64,000 nt of DNA from Candidatus Pacearchaeota archaeon (GTDB lineage: Archaea > Nanobdellota > Nanobdellia > Pacearchaeales > GW2011-AR1), in contig JAIFVX010000001.1 in the NCBI GenBank assembly GCA_019659125.1, positions 438,097 to 502,096 of the forward strand. The letters run 5' to 3'. This document shows positions 24,553 through 33,023 of the stretch, piece by piece. Each line of letters begins with the position of its first letter. The stretch's first letter is position 1. Made by a program: the position numbers and the translations under genes. The notes under the pieces are model-generated. The model did no database searches. It was not told where the DNA came from and saw only the letters and a program-made list of their open reading frames with translations.

Positions 24553-25194
24553 ATGAGAGACTCCGAATTTGCGCACATTATCGCTGCAGTCATTATTCTT
24601 ACACTGGTCATTAGCTTTTCCGCACTTATCGGCGGGGATTTTGCACTTATACCTCAATTATTTCTCTTCGCAGTCATTATCATTGCAACAGCGCTGCTTG
24701 CAAAAAAGATAATGGCCTATATTTTAGATGCAGATGTTGAGCACAGGTTATGGATGATGGATCGTTATGGGTGGAAAGCGCACCAGCATTTCAAGAGGGA
24801 AGTGCCTGCAGGAATTATCATACCCCTATTTTTGACACTTTTCTCACTTGGTACGGTAAAATTCATGGGAATTCTTACTTATGAAGCACGAGCGTTGAAG
24901 GTAAGGGCTGCTAAGCGTTTTGGTCCTTACAGTTATACGGAGATGACTGATTGGCATAATGGATTAATAGGTGCAGCAGGAGTTGTTGCTGTCTTGGTGC
25001 TTGCCATGGTGATCTATCTGGTCCCTGCGAATCTCGAGCTGCTTGCAAAAATGGCAGTTTTCTACGCCCTTTCAAATATGATCCCATTTTCAAAATTGGA
25101 CGGTACGCAGATCTTCTTCGGTTCTCGTGTGCTATGGACCGCACTTGCAGTAATAACCCTTATTTTTACGACTTACGCATTCGTTCTTCCATAA
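24553..25194 (+). CDS. Site-2-protease-like (M50) membrane protein without HExxH
   Basis: A 213-residue polytopic protein. The segment ALSNMIPFSKLDGTQIFFGS near residue 172 matches the third conserved motif of site-2 proteases (N.xP..xLDG). DWHNGLIGAAGVVAVLVLAM resembles the preceding helix. The zinc-binding HExxH helix is missing, and the early helices show only isolated His (FAHIIAAV). It is therefore probably a non-peptidase homologue. TATA TTTATATAAAC sits 25 nt upstream of the ATG. Confidence 0.6.
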   Translation: MRDSEFAHIIAAVIILTLVISFSALIGGDFALIPQLFLFAVIIIATALLAKKIMAYILDADVEHRLWMMDRYGWKAHQHFKREVPAGIIIPLFLTLFSLGTVKFMGILTYEARALKVRAAKRFGPYSYTEMTDWHNGLIGAAGVVAVLVLAMVIYLVPANLELLAKMAVFYALSNMIPFSKLDGTQIFFGSRVLWTALAVITLIFTTYAFVLP

Positions 25195-25225
25195 GAAACA
25201 TAAACCCTTATGGAGTAGAATTATC

Positions 25226-26743
25226 ATGATGATACCTAGAGATTACCAACAGGCAATTTTTAACACTGCAAAAGAGCGCAACACCCTTGTTGTCCTACCC
25301 ACAGGGCTGGGAAAAACACTGATAGCACTCATGCTTGCAACTGAAAGCATAAAACGTCATCCTGGAAAGAAAGTCCTGTTCCTTGCACCTACAAGACCTC
25401 TTGTCGAGCAGCATTACGATTATTTCACGAAGAACCTTCCAGAGCTCTTTGCAGATCTCCAGCTGTTCACCGGCTCTGTCCCTGCGGAAAAAAGAAAGAA
25501 GATATTCTCTACGGCGGAGATCGTCTTTTCTACCCCTCAATGCATTGCCAATGATCTTCGTCATTATTTATATGACATGACTGATGTCTGCCTGCTTATT
25601 ATTGATGAGGCTCATCGATGTCTAAAGAACTATGACTACACTGCAGTCGTTGATTATTACAAGAGACAAGCGGAGAATCAACGGATTCTCGGACTTACTG
25701 CCTCTCCAGGATCAGATTCTGATAAGGTAAAGGAGATATGTGCCCATCTTGATATAGAGGATATAGAGGTAAGGACTCGGGAATCTCCGGATGTAAAGGA
25801 CTATCTGCAAGAAAGAGAGTTCAAAAAAATAGAAGTCCCCTTTCCCCAAGAATTTATAGAAATCCGCATTTTACTCAGAAGGATTTTCGATTCTAGAGTA
25901 GAACAGTTGAAAGCAAGAAGCCTTTTGTTTGGTCCTGCGAACAAGATTACTCTTCTAAAGCTTCAGCACGCGCTTGCAAAAAGAATGGCTGGCAATTTCA
26001 ATGCCATGATCGGAATGGGATTGACTGCACAGGCAATCAAGATCTCCCATGCAATGGAATTGCTTGAGACCCAGACACTCTCAGGTTTGCATGATTATCT
26101 TCGAGGCTTGATAAAACAAGCAGAAGAAGGAAAGACGAAGGCGGTAAAAAATCTAGTGAAGCTTCCTGAATTTAACGCAGCGCTAATTTCCTTAACCGAC
26201 TTACTGACAAAGAAAATAGAGCATCCAAAGATCGAAGAGTGTGCTGTTCTGGTAGAAAATGAAATACAGGAAAATCAAAAGGCAAAAATAATGATATTTA
26301 CGCAATTTAGGGAAACTGCCTCTCAAATTGTTAAAAGGCTTTCTCAAATTCCCAATATCCGACCTGCCGTTTTTATAGGTCAAGCAAAGAAGCATGGTGT
26401 AGGTCTCTCACAGAAGGAGCAGAAGCAAGTCATCGAACATTTCAAGGAGGGAGTCATCAATGTGGTGGTTGCAACATCAATTGGTGAAGAAGGACTTGAC
26501 ATCCCTGAAGTGAATGCAGTCGTCTTCTACGAGCCAATCCCTTCAGCCATACGAAAGATCCAGAGAGCGGGAAGAACTGCACGATTAGCGCCAGGAAAGC
26601 TCTTTATTCTTATTACAAAAGATACCCGGGATGAATTCCATCATAATGCCTCTACAGCGCGAGAAAAGAAAATGTACCGAACCATAGAGCTCGTAAAAAG
26701 GGAAATTAAAAACAGGCCAAAAACATTGAAGGACTTCACATAA
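25226..26743 (+). CDS. hef: Hef-type superfamily 2 DNA helicase (helicase half)
   Basis: A 505-residue XPF/FANCM-related helicase for branched DNA at stalled forks. Motif I is PTGLGKT (25-31), motif Ia APTRPLVEQH, motif II DEAH (127-130), motif III LTASPG, and motif VI QRAGRTAR. In Euryarchaeota Hef normally continues into an ERCC4 nuclease; here the protein ends after the helicase, and the nuclease is a separate gene 400 bp downstream. Between them is a small membrane-protein gene. Confidence 0.9.
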   Translation: MMIPRDYQQAIFNTAKERNTLVVLPTGLGKTLIALMLATESIKRHPGKKVLFLAPTRPLVEQHYDYFTKNLPELFADLQLFTGSVPAEKRKKIFSTAEIVFSTPQCIANDLRHYLYDMTDVCLLIIDEAHRCLKNYDYTAVVDYYKRQAENQRILGLTASPGSDSDKVKEICAHLDIEDIEVRTRESPDVKDYLQEREFKKIEVPFPQEFIEIRILLRRIFDSRVEQLKARSLLFGPANKITLLKLQHALAKRMAGNFNAMIGMGLTAQAIKISHAMELLETQTLSGLHDYLRGLIKQAEEGKTKAVKNLVKLPEFNAALISLTDLLTKKIEHPKIEECAVLVENEIQENQKAKIMIFTQFRETASQIVKRLSQIPNIRPAVFIGQAKKHGVGLSQKEQKQVIEHFKEGVINVVVATSIGEEGLDIPEVNAVVFYEPIPSAIRKIQRAGRTARLAPGKLFILITKDTRDEFHHNASTAREKKMYRTIELVKREIKNRPKTLKDFT

Positions 26744-26773
26744 GGTTTATTAATATACTCCCCCTATATGCTT

Positions 26774-27079
26774 ATGAATAATTTTATTAAATATTTCTTT
26801 TCAGTTATTAATTTAATTCTTATCTTGGTTTTTATGCTCGGTGGAGTCTTTAAGGAAATATCACGCGCTATTTCTTTCCAAGCAGGAGTAAGATTCTTTG
26901 ACACATTAGTTTATTTTCCCCTCATCCCAATCCTTGGTATAGTATCTCTAATTATCGGAGGATATCTTCTAATAAAAAATAAGGAAAAGTTTGGAGGATG
27001 GTTTAATATCATAATTGGAATTGGCTCTTTATTAGTAACGGGATGGGTTTTCTGGTATCTATCTACTCATTCATTTTGA
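26774..27079 (+). CDS. Small three-helix membrane protein
   Basis: I choose MNNFIKYFFSVINLILILVF, two codons after the ORF-track start, because TATA TTTATTAATATA is then at the usual 25 nt. The 101-residue protein has three hydrophobic segments and a basic turn (LLIKNKEKFGGWFN). It sits between the two halves of Hef but has no visible link to DNA repair. Function unknown. Confidence 0.55.
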   Translation: MNNFIKYFFSVINLILILVFMLGGVFKEISRAISFQAGVRFFDTLVYFPLIPILGIVSLIIGGYLLIKNKEKFGGWFNIIIGIGSLLVTGWVFWYLSTHSF

Positions 27080-27128
27080 TGGTAGTCAAGGGCAAAGACG
27101 ACCTAACTTCATTTTTCATAATCATCAC

Positions 27129-27827
27129 ATGACATTCTTTGACATATTTTCAAACAAAAGGTTAAAGGAACCAAGAAAAATCAACATCCTAGTGGATCAT
27201 AGGGAGAAAAACTCCCTTGTTCCCTCCCACCTTGCCTCTCAAGGGATAGGGGTAAGGTTCCAGCAGCTTAACGTTGCAGACTATTTGTTTGGGAATATAG
27301 CGATTGAAAGAAAGACCATCAATGATCTGAAATCCTCTATCATCAGCAAGCGCATTAACGCGCAGCTTCTCGAGCTTAAACAATATCCCAAGCCACTGCT
27401 GCTTGTGGAAGGAATAGGTAACGAGGATTTATATGAAGGGATTATCAACGAGAATGCCTTGCGAGGTTTCCTCCTCTCCGTAGCGTTGGAATACCAGGTC
27501 CCCATAATTTTTACGCAAGATGAGGAGGATTCTGCTCGATATATTGCCATTCTCGCGAAAAAGAAGGAAAATAAGCATCCCTCATTGAGGGCATCCAAGA
27601 TTACACCGACTGAAGAGCAAAGGCTTCAATATATCCTGGAAGGGTTTCCAAGAATAGGACCGAAGACAGCAAAAAAACTCCTTGCAAAATTCAAGACCAT
27701 AAAAAATATTGTCAATGCCTCTGAAGAGGATCTCCAGGAGATTCTAGGGAAAAATGAGGAAATCTTCTCATATCTCATCAAACATGAAGCCTCATTTGAT
27801 GATATGGACGGGCAAGAAGACACATAA
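27129..27827 (+). CDS. ERCC4/XPF-type structure-specific nuclease (Hef nuclease half)
   Basis: The 232-residue protein has the ERCC4 nuclease core: ILVDHREKNSL (20-30), then IAIERKTINDLKSS with the catalytic ERKxxxD (E60-R61-K62...D66). A tandem helix-hairpin-helix module follows near residue 175-200 (LEGFPRIGPKTAKKLLAKFK). This is the C-terminal half of Hef/XPF encoded as an independent gene. It would cut forked DNA, probably working with the helicase gene upstream. Confidence 0.9.
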   Translation: MTFFDIFSNKRLKEPRKINILVDHREKNSLVPSHLASQGIGVRFQQLNVADYLFGNIAIERKTINDLKSSIISKRINAQLLELKQYPKPLLLVEGIGNEDLYEGIINENALRGFLLSVALEYQVPIIFTQDEEDSARYIAILAKKKENKHPSLRASKITPTEEQRLQYILEGFPRIGPKTAKKLLAKFKTIKNIVNASEEDLQEILGKNEEIFSYLIKHEASFDDMDGQEDT

Positions 27828-27828
27828 T

Positions 27829-28371
27829 CTATTTTTCTGCAGAATGGTACTCCTGAAGTAAGGAATAAACAGGTCCAAGTGCCTTTAAATGAGAACTCAT
27901 CAGCTTAAATGAATTACAAGAAAAGCTCAGAGGTTTTACATGGATTGAGGATACGGAATCTTCGAATCCCTTCTTATCCATAACATATTTTATTCTCGCC
28001 AGAGTGAGGTGTCCCATGAATCTTTCTTCCTCAGGAAATAATCCTTTTATTTTTTCATCAATCTTCTTCTGTAAATCATATAATCCCTTGCCCTGCACTT
28101 TTATCCAGACAATCCTCGGATTCTTATGATGGTGAAATATACCTATAGTGCCTAGGTTCAACTCCATAGGTTTAAATTTTATTTCCTTTAAGGCTTCCTT
28201 TACCTTCTCAAGTGTAGCGTCATCAATCTCTCCTAAAAATTTTAAGGTAAGATGAAGGTTCTCAAGTTCAGTGAGCTTGCCAGCAAATTTCTTCTTGCCC
28301 AACAGTTCATGGATCCGAGCAACTTCTTTTATGATTTCATCAGGAAAGTCAATTGCTATGAAAACTCTCAT
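27829..28371 (-). CDS. thpR: RNA 2',3'-cyclic phosphodiesterase (ThpR, 2'-5' RNA ligase family)
   Basis: The 180-residue protein carries the two HxTx catalytic motifs of the 2H superfamily: H40-L-T-L in NLHLTLKFLGE and H121-L-T-L in MGHLTLARIK. The family opens 2',3'-cyclic phosphates on RNA ends. The start MRVFIAIDFPDE is typical. Its ATG directly follows the stop of the secreted protein gene upstream, so the two are co-transcribed. Confidence 0.93.
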   Translation of the reverse strand: MRVFIAIDFPDEIIKEVARIHELLGKKKFAGKLTELENLHLTLKFLGEIDDATLEKVKEALKEIKFKPMELNLGTIGIFHHHKNPRIVWIKVQGKGLYDLQKKIDEKIKGLFPEEERFMGHLTLARIKYVMDKKGFEDSVSSIHVKPLSFSCNSFKLMSSHLKALGPVYSLLQEYHSAEK

Positions 28372-28800
28372 CTAGTTCTTAATGCAAAGATAAAAACTGG
28401 CCGTCTTAGGTGTTGATTGATAATTAAGATAACCAGCAGAAACAGCGATAATTGTTCTGGTGCTGTTACGGCATTTGAGAAGTTTGTTATTGGTTCCAGG
28501 CTCGCAGAATGCCTCTCCCCAAACATACTTCGGAGCATTGGTACTGGCCTTATTAAGAGGACCGTCAGTTGTTGAATCAACACAAGGTAGAGCAGTGCCT
28601 GCACCGACACCTAATGCATCTCCAAATACAGTGCCTCCACCGACAATAGTGCCCTGCACTTCTTCTGCAGAATGGCCGAACACGGCCGGCTTAGGAGGAT
28701 TGGAATTGTAGGCATACACAGTAAATATTCCGGCAAGAACAATCAATAATCCAATGATGGTGAGAGCATACCTCTTTTCAATGTTCACTGACAGCTTCAT
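28372..28800 (-). CDS. Secreted or membrane-anchored small protein with GHSAEEV motif
   Basis: The 142-residue protein has an N-terminal hydrophobic signal/anchor (YALTIIGLLIVLAGIFTVYA). The outer domain starts NPPKPAVFGHSAEEVQGTIV, a Pro-rich plus GHSAxE motif that recurs at the start of exported proteins in small-genome archaea and CPR bacteria (from memory). Four cysteines later (LPCVDST, AFCEPG, LKCRNS, YLCIKN) suggest disulfides. No enzymatic role is visible. Confidence 0.5.
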   Translation of the reverse strand: MKLSVNIEKRYALTIIGLLIVLAGIFTVYAYNSNPPKPAVFGHSAEEVQGTIVGGGTVFGDALGVGAGTALPCVDSTTDGPLNKASTNAPKYVWGEAFCEPGTNNKLLKCRNSTRTIIAVSAGYLNYQSTPKTASFYLCIKN

Positions 28801-28835
28801 AGGGGAATAATAGGAGCATTATTTATAAGTCTTTC

Positions 28836-30026
28836 CTAGTCAGGAATAATTGCGGCAGTGCTATGTCCAGAAATCTGTGCAATCTTCTTGACATCAGCAA
28901 GAGTAACTTTGCGTATCTGTTCCTCATGCTTGTAATAATCCCCTGCATTCCCTCGTAGTTCTGCGAATAGAAGCTCATTCATCACGGATGAGCTCTCCTC
29001 AGAAGTTATCTTTCGTAGTCCGAGAAGCCGTTCCTTGGCTTCCTGAAGGTCCTTTGCAGTCATATTCTTGACGTTATTAAATTCCTCAAGAATGATCTTC
29101 TTAACCTCGGGCACTGCATCTTTAGTGGTCCCGACATAAATGCTGTAATAGGAATAATTCTTTTCGGCATTGATGGAGCTCTTCACGGCATATGCGAGTC
29201 CTTTCTCTTCCCGGATCTTCAAAAATAGACGTGAAGACATTCCATTTGCTAAGTACGCATCGAGCACTTCCAAAGCAGTATGTTCCTTAGTGCTTGGTAA
29301 TGGTGCGTGCATGGCAAACACGAAATGTGCCTGGTCGATGCCGGGCCTTTTTTCCACACTATCGTTATGACGAGTCTTTATCGGTTGTAAGGCAATGCTT
29401 CTACTTCCTCGCTTAAAGCGTTTTTCAAGATATGCGCACAGTGCATCAAAGTCTGCGTTGCCGACAGCGGTGACAATATAATTTTCAGCAGAGTAGTTTT
29501 TCTTGAAATACTCTGCGACAAAATCTCTTCCGAGTGCCTTGATGGTCTTCTCAGATCCTATGATTCCTTCCCCTAGGGGCTTATCATAGAGGTTTGATTC
29601 GATCTTTTCAAATACATAGTGCTGAGGGGTATCATGGTACATCTTTATCTCCTCAAGAATTACTTTCTTTTCCTTTTCGAACTTTTGAGGATTGAATAAG
29701 GGGCTAGTAAGCATATCAATGAGAATATCAAGGCCTGCAAAGAGATGTTCGCTTGGAAGCTTAAACCAGAATGAAGTCACCTCGTTTGAGGTGAATGCGT
29801 TGAGCACGCCTCCCTTTTTCTCTATCTCTCGAGAAATATCTTCATGGGTCCGTGTTTGCGTGCCGGTAAATACCAAATGTTCCATGAAATGGGCAATCCC
29901 TTTTATGTTTGAGACCTCATAGGCTGCTCCGAACTTGTTAGTAATACTCAAAGATATCACGGGGAGTTCCCGCTTCTCCATGATAACTGTCATTCCATTA
30001 GAAAGTACTTTCCTTGAAAACTTCAT
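28836..30026 (-). CDS. M16 family zinc peptidase (pitrilysin/MPP-like)
   Basis: The 396-residue product carries the inverted zinc motif HFMEH (H46-x2-E49-H50) in IAHFMEHLVFTG and the third ligand Glu near 125 in KKVILEEIKMYHD. A second homologous domain (residues about 180-380) contains AMHAPLPSTKEHTALEVLD and SRLFLKIREEKGLAYAVKSS. Single-chain enzymes of this length act as homodimers on peptides and misfolded chains. It shares a TATA box with the GTPase gene in the opposite direction. Confidence 0.92.
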   Translation of the reverse strand: MKFSRKVLSNGMTVIMEKRELPVISLSITNKFGAAYEVSNIKGIAHFMEHLVFTGTQTRTHEDISREIEKKGGVLNAFTSNEVTSFWFKLPSEHLFAGLDILIDMLTSPLFNPQKFEKEKKVILEEIKMYHDTPQHYVFEKIESNLYDKPLGEGIIGSEKTIKALGRDFVAEYFKKNYSAENYIVTAVGNADFDALCAYLEKRFKRGSRSIALQPIKTRHNDSVEKRPGIDQAHFVFAMHAPLPSTKEHTALEVLDAYLANGMSSRLFLKIREEKGLAYAVKSSINAEKNYSYYSIYVGTTKDAVPEVKKIILEEFNNVKNMTAKDLQEAKERLLGLRKITSEESSSVMNELLFAELRGNAGDYYKHEEQIRKVTLADVKKIAQISGHSTAAIIPD

Positions 30027-30045
30027 GAAAGCTAAAAAAGAAAAC

Positions 30046-30053
30046 TATTAATA
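30046..30053. promoter_or_regulatory. Palindromic TATA element shared by the M16 peptidase and TGS GTPase genes
   Basis: TATTAATA is an exact palindrome whose centre is about 24 nt from the minus-strand ATG and about 25 nt from the plus-strand ATG. Both genes would be leaderless. Confidence 0.6.
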
Positions 30054-30074
30054 AATCTTGTTATAGAGAGTTAG

Positions 30075-30980
30075 ATGCCAATCAACGCAGGATATGAGTA
30101 TGTTGCCGCGGAGAAGAAGTATCTTCAAGCAATAACTTTGGAAGAAAAGATTGCCAGCCTCGAGGAAATGATCCGGGCAGCGCCAAAGCACAAGGGAAGC
30201 GAGAACCTGCTCTCAGAGCTCAAGACACGATTGAAAAAGTTCAGAGAGAAGCAAGAAAAGAACAAAAAGACCGGAAAGACGACAAAAAAGGGAATAAAGA
30301 AGGAGGGATTTCAAATTGTGTTGTTAGGTCCTACAAAGTCTGGAAAATCATCACTCCTGAGTAAACTCACGAATGCAAAGCCCCTCATTTCTCCCTATCC
30401 TTTTACAACAAAAGAGCCTGAAATCGGAACTCTTCATTTTCAAGGTGTGCAGGCGCAGGTCGTTGACCTTCCAAGCATAGGCTCTGAATACTTTGATATA
30501 GGAATAATAAATACTGCTGACCTTATTATAACCGTCGTAGAAAGGCTTGAAGACATTGAAAAGAGCAATTCCTTTCTGACGCGAGCTACAGGAAAGAAAA
30601 TTATCGTAATAACCAAGGCTGACCTGCTTACCCTTGAACAGCAAAGAAAAATTGAGGCAACCCTTAAGAGCAAAAAGATCAATGGTCTTCTCATATCTTC
30701 AACAACAGGACAAGGCCTTGAGCCGTTGAAGGAGAAGATACTCCTCTCTATGAACATAGTGCGGATATATATGAAAGAGCCAGGAAAACCCCACTCCCCC
30801 GTTCCAGTAGTGCTTCCCGAACACTCAACAGTAAAGGCTGTTGCTGAAAGCATCAGGAAGGGCTTCTCAGCGACTATCAAGGAAACACGATTGACGGGAC
30901 CAAGTTCAAAGTTCTCCAATCAAAAAGTAGGCCTTTCGCACGTCCTTAAAGATAAAGACATCGTAGAATTCCACACCTAG
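30075..30980 (+). CDS. OBG/DRG-like GTPase with C-terminal TGS domain
   Basis: A 301-residue protein with a helical, Lys-rich N-terminus, then a GTPase: G1 GPTKSGKSS, G3 region VVDLPSIGSEY (Asp kept, Gly of DxxG replaced by Ser), and G4 ITKADL. A TGS-like domain starts around EHSTVKAVAESIRKGFSATI and ends VGLSHVLKDKDIVEFHT. DRG-type GTPases act in translation or ribosome maturation; this copy is shorter than canonical DRG, so the precise subfamily is uncertain. Confidence 0.8.
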   Translation: MPINAGYEYVAAEKKYLQAITLEEKIASLEEMIRAAPKHKGSENLLSELKTRLKKFREKQEKNKKTGKTTKKGIKKEGFQIVLLGPTKSGKSSLLSKLTNAKPLISPYPFTTKEPEIGTLHFQGVQAQVVDLPSIGSEYFDIGIINTADLIITVVERLEDIEKSNSFLTRATGKKIIVITKADLLTLEQQRKIEATLKSKKINGLLISSTTGQGLEPLKEKILLSMNIVRIYMKEPGKPHSPVPVVLPEHSTVKAVAESIRKGFSATIKETRLTGPSSKFSNQKVGLSHVLKDKDIVEFHT

Positions 30981-31055
30981 AAAAGTTTATTAATTAGGAC
31001 ACCCTAAAAGAATCACATAGAAAGGCTTATTAATTACTCATTATCGTCGTTTACC

Positions 31056-31529
31056 ATGCGTGAAGAAAAAATAAACAAAATTGAAGTCCTTGTAGAGGGC
31101 ATATGCTTCCATGAAGACAAAGTCTTCCTTCTTAAGAGAGCTCCTACACGAAAACTGTTCCCTAATATATGGGAATGTGGTGGAGGCTCTGTAGAGGTAG
31201 GTGAAAGCTTTGAGGAGGCCGCTGTCCGTCAATTGAAAGAGGAAGCAGGCATCATTGTCGAACCGATAACAGTCGTAAAGACGTTTGAGATTTCCACACC
31301 CCAGAGTGAGCAGAGGACTATCCCTGGAGTATTCTTCGCATGCAAATTCGTGAAGTATGTATCTGGCAAAAGCCCTCGAATAAGCAACGAGCATACTGAA
31401 TGGCGTTGGGAGCCTGTAGAGTCTGTCAATCAGCTTGAATCTCTTCCAAGCACCATCAAGGAAGCCATAAAGGTAGGTCATGAGGCGTATAAGAATCACA
31501 TGGCTAGAAGAACCCTTAACGTAGCTTAA
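31056..31529 (+). CDS. Nudix hydrolase with one substituted Nudix-box residue
   Basis: The 157-residue protein contains the Nudix box GSVEVGESFEEAAVRQLKEE followed by AGI. It matches GX5EX7REUXEEXGU except that the Glu after Arg is Gln (R58-Q59). The two metal-binding Glu residues of EE (62-63) are intact, so activity may persist. Substrate is not predictable. TATA CTTATTAATT lies 25 nt upstream, and the 3' end overlaps tyrS by 4 bp. Confidence 0.82.
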   Translation: MREEKINKIEVLVEGICFHEDKVFLLKRAPTRKLFPNIWECGGGSVEVGESFEEAAVRQLKEEAGIIVEPITVVKTFEISTPQSEQRTIPGVFFACKFVKYVSGKSPRISNEHTEWRWEPVESVNQLESLPSTIKEAIKVGHEAYKNHMARRTLNVA

Positions 31530-32599
31530 GGATGCTGAAGTTTCTTAACAGCAGCAAAGATTTTCTTGGCCTTAGCATTGTTTTCAAAATGCTCTCGCAC
31601 AGGCTTAATGAGTTGATTAATATGAGAAGCAATGGTATTTTTCAAGTCTAACGGATGTATCTTTCCTGCAACAAACAAATCTCTCAGTTTATCATAGCTT
31701 TTGACCTCAAGGTCTCCTCCGAATTTCTCTGGGCGCTTGATCACTATAGATTTAAACCGTTCAAACACAATATATTTTGCATATTCTAAAATAGGGTTGT
31801 TTTCATCACTCTTCTCAGGACAGTAGGCGTTTCTGAATTTCTTAAAAATCTCCTCTTCGCTGTCAGTCATAAAAATGGCACTCTCTGGATTAGACTTAGA
31901 CATCTTAAGGGCAATGGCTCTCTCAACACCAGTTTTTTCAGATTCCTTGAATTGCAAGCCCATAAGCATATGGTGATGAACAGCGATAGGTGCCTTTAAA
32001 CCGATTTTTGGAAATAAATCCCTGGCAAGCATATTTACTTTCCGCTGATCCATACCAAGCTGAGCGATGTCTGCCTCTAAATGATGGATGTCTGCCGCCT
32101 GCATCAAAGGATATAATATCTGGGCGCTTGGATTGCTTGTGCTTTCTTCCCGCCCCATGATCTGTCCGCACCGCATAACTCTCTGGATAGTGGCATGGGT
32201 TGAAAGCTTCAGGACAGTCTCCCAATATTCGGGATGTTTCATTATTAAGTCTGAAGCCCATATGAACTCGACATTTTTCAAGTTCATGCCACTTGCCTTC
32301 CAAACTTCTATGAAATACTCTCCAACTATTCGTATTTTTTCCAGATCTCCGCCTAATTTGTTATTTAACATTGCAAACCAGTCAGCGACCCAAAATCGGA
32401 AATGCATCCCTGTGCTGGTCAGCTTGTTGACAGTAATAGCGCGAAGCAAACCCTGTGCAATATGGATGTTTCCCGAAGGTTCAAACCCATCGTAGGCAAT
32501 GATCTTTTTCTTTGATTTGAACAACTCCCTTAGCTCTTCTTCAGTTACAATCTCTTCAGCAATGCTCTTTACAATAGAAACTTTTTCCTCTACATTCAT
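31526..32599 (-). CDS. tyrS: Tyrosyl-tRNA synthetase, archaeal type
   Basis: Class I synthetase charging tRNA-Tyr. The HIGH-type motif is HIAQ (46-49) in EPSGNIHIAQGLLRA, and the KMSKS motif is ALKMSKSNPESAIF near residue 230. At 357 residues, and with YDGFEPSG, it belongs to the archaeal/eukaryotic form lacking the bacterial S4 domain. Confidence 0.97.
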   Translation of the reverse strand: MNVEEKVSIVKSIAEEIVTEEELRELFKSKKKIIAYDGFEPSGNIHIAQGLLRAITVNKLTSTGMHFRFWVADWFAMLNNKLGGDLEKIRIVGEYFIEVWKASGMNLKNVEFIWASDLIMKHPEYWETVLKLSTHATIQRVMRCGQIMGREESTSNPSAQILYPLMQAADIHHLEADIAQLGMDQRKVNMLARDLFPKIGLKAPIAVHHHMLMGLQFKESEKTGVERAIALKMSKSNPESAIFMTDSEEEIFKKFRNAYCPEKSDENNPILEYAKYIVFERFKSIVIKRPEKFGGDLEVKSYDKLRDLFVAGKIHPLDLKNTIASHINQLIKPVREHFENNAKAKKIFAAVKKLQHP

Positions 32600-32633
32600 A
32601 CTCTTGCGAGCTGAAAATACAATTTAAATGTTT

Positions 32634-32954
32634 CTAGATTTTCACAAGGTCTTCGTGGTCGAGATAATACCCGTCATGGCCTGTTTTTCCTGGAAAGAGG
32701 GCAATCACATAATCAACGGCCCTCTCCCCCAATCTCATCTCTCTACTAAGCGTGATTGCATAGGCTTTAAGGCATTGCTCGCACACAGCCGTATCCCCAT
32801 GCACTGAGAGGGGAGAAGAAATGGCGTTCCTCCTTACAAATTCTCGTAGTTTGCGTAGATACTCCTTTGGCAGCAACGGAACGTAAAAGTCTGACTGTTT
32901 GAAAAGCAGTTCGTGTTTTATGATGTCCCTCATAGTTTTTTTCATCACCTGCAT
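32634..32954 (-). CDS. Conserved-looking hypothetical protein with a CxxC pair
   Basis: The 106-residue protein is not recognised. It is helical at the start (MRDIIKHELLFKQSDFYVPL), has a CEQC pair near residue 58, and ends GKTGHDGYYLDHEDLVKI. A TATA stretch TTTATATATAAG lies about 20-25 nt before the ATG. Position downstream of its promoter and just upstream of tyrS suggests it may precede tyrS on one transcript. Confidence 0.5.
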   Translation of the reverse strand: MQVMKKTMRDIIKHELLFKQSDFYVPLLPKEYLRKLREFVRRNAISSPLSVHGDTAVCEQCLKAYAITLSREMRLGERAVDYVIALFPGKTGHDGYYLDHEDLVKI

Positions 32955-33023
32955 TTTTTAGGAAAAGTTTATATATAAGTATTACTAAAGTTATTTTAAT
33001 ACCACTAAGAATTATTTTTTACC

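Noticed and set aside
27281-27598. Minus-strand ORF over the Hef nuclease
   Set aside because: Shadow of a strongly conserved ERCC4 domain.
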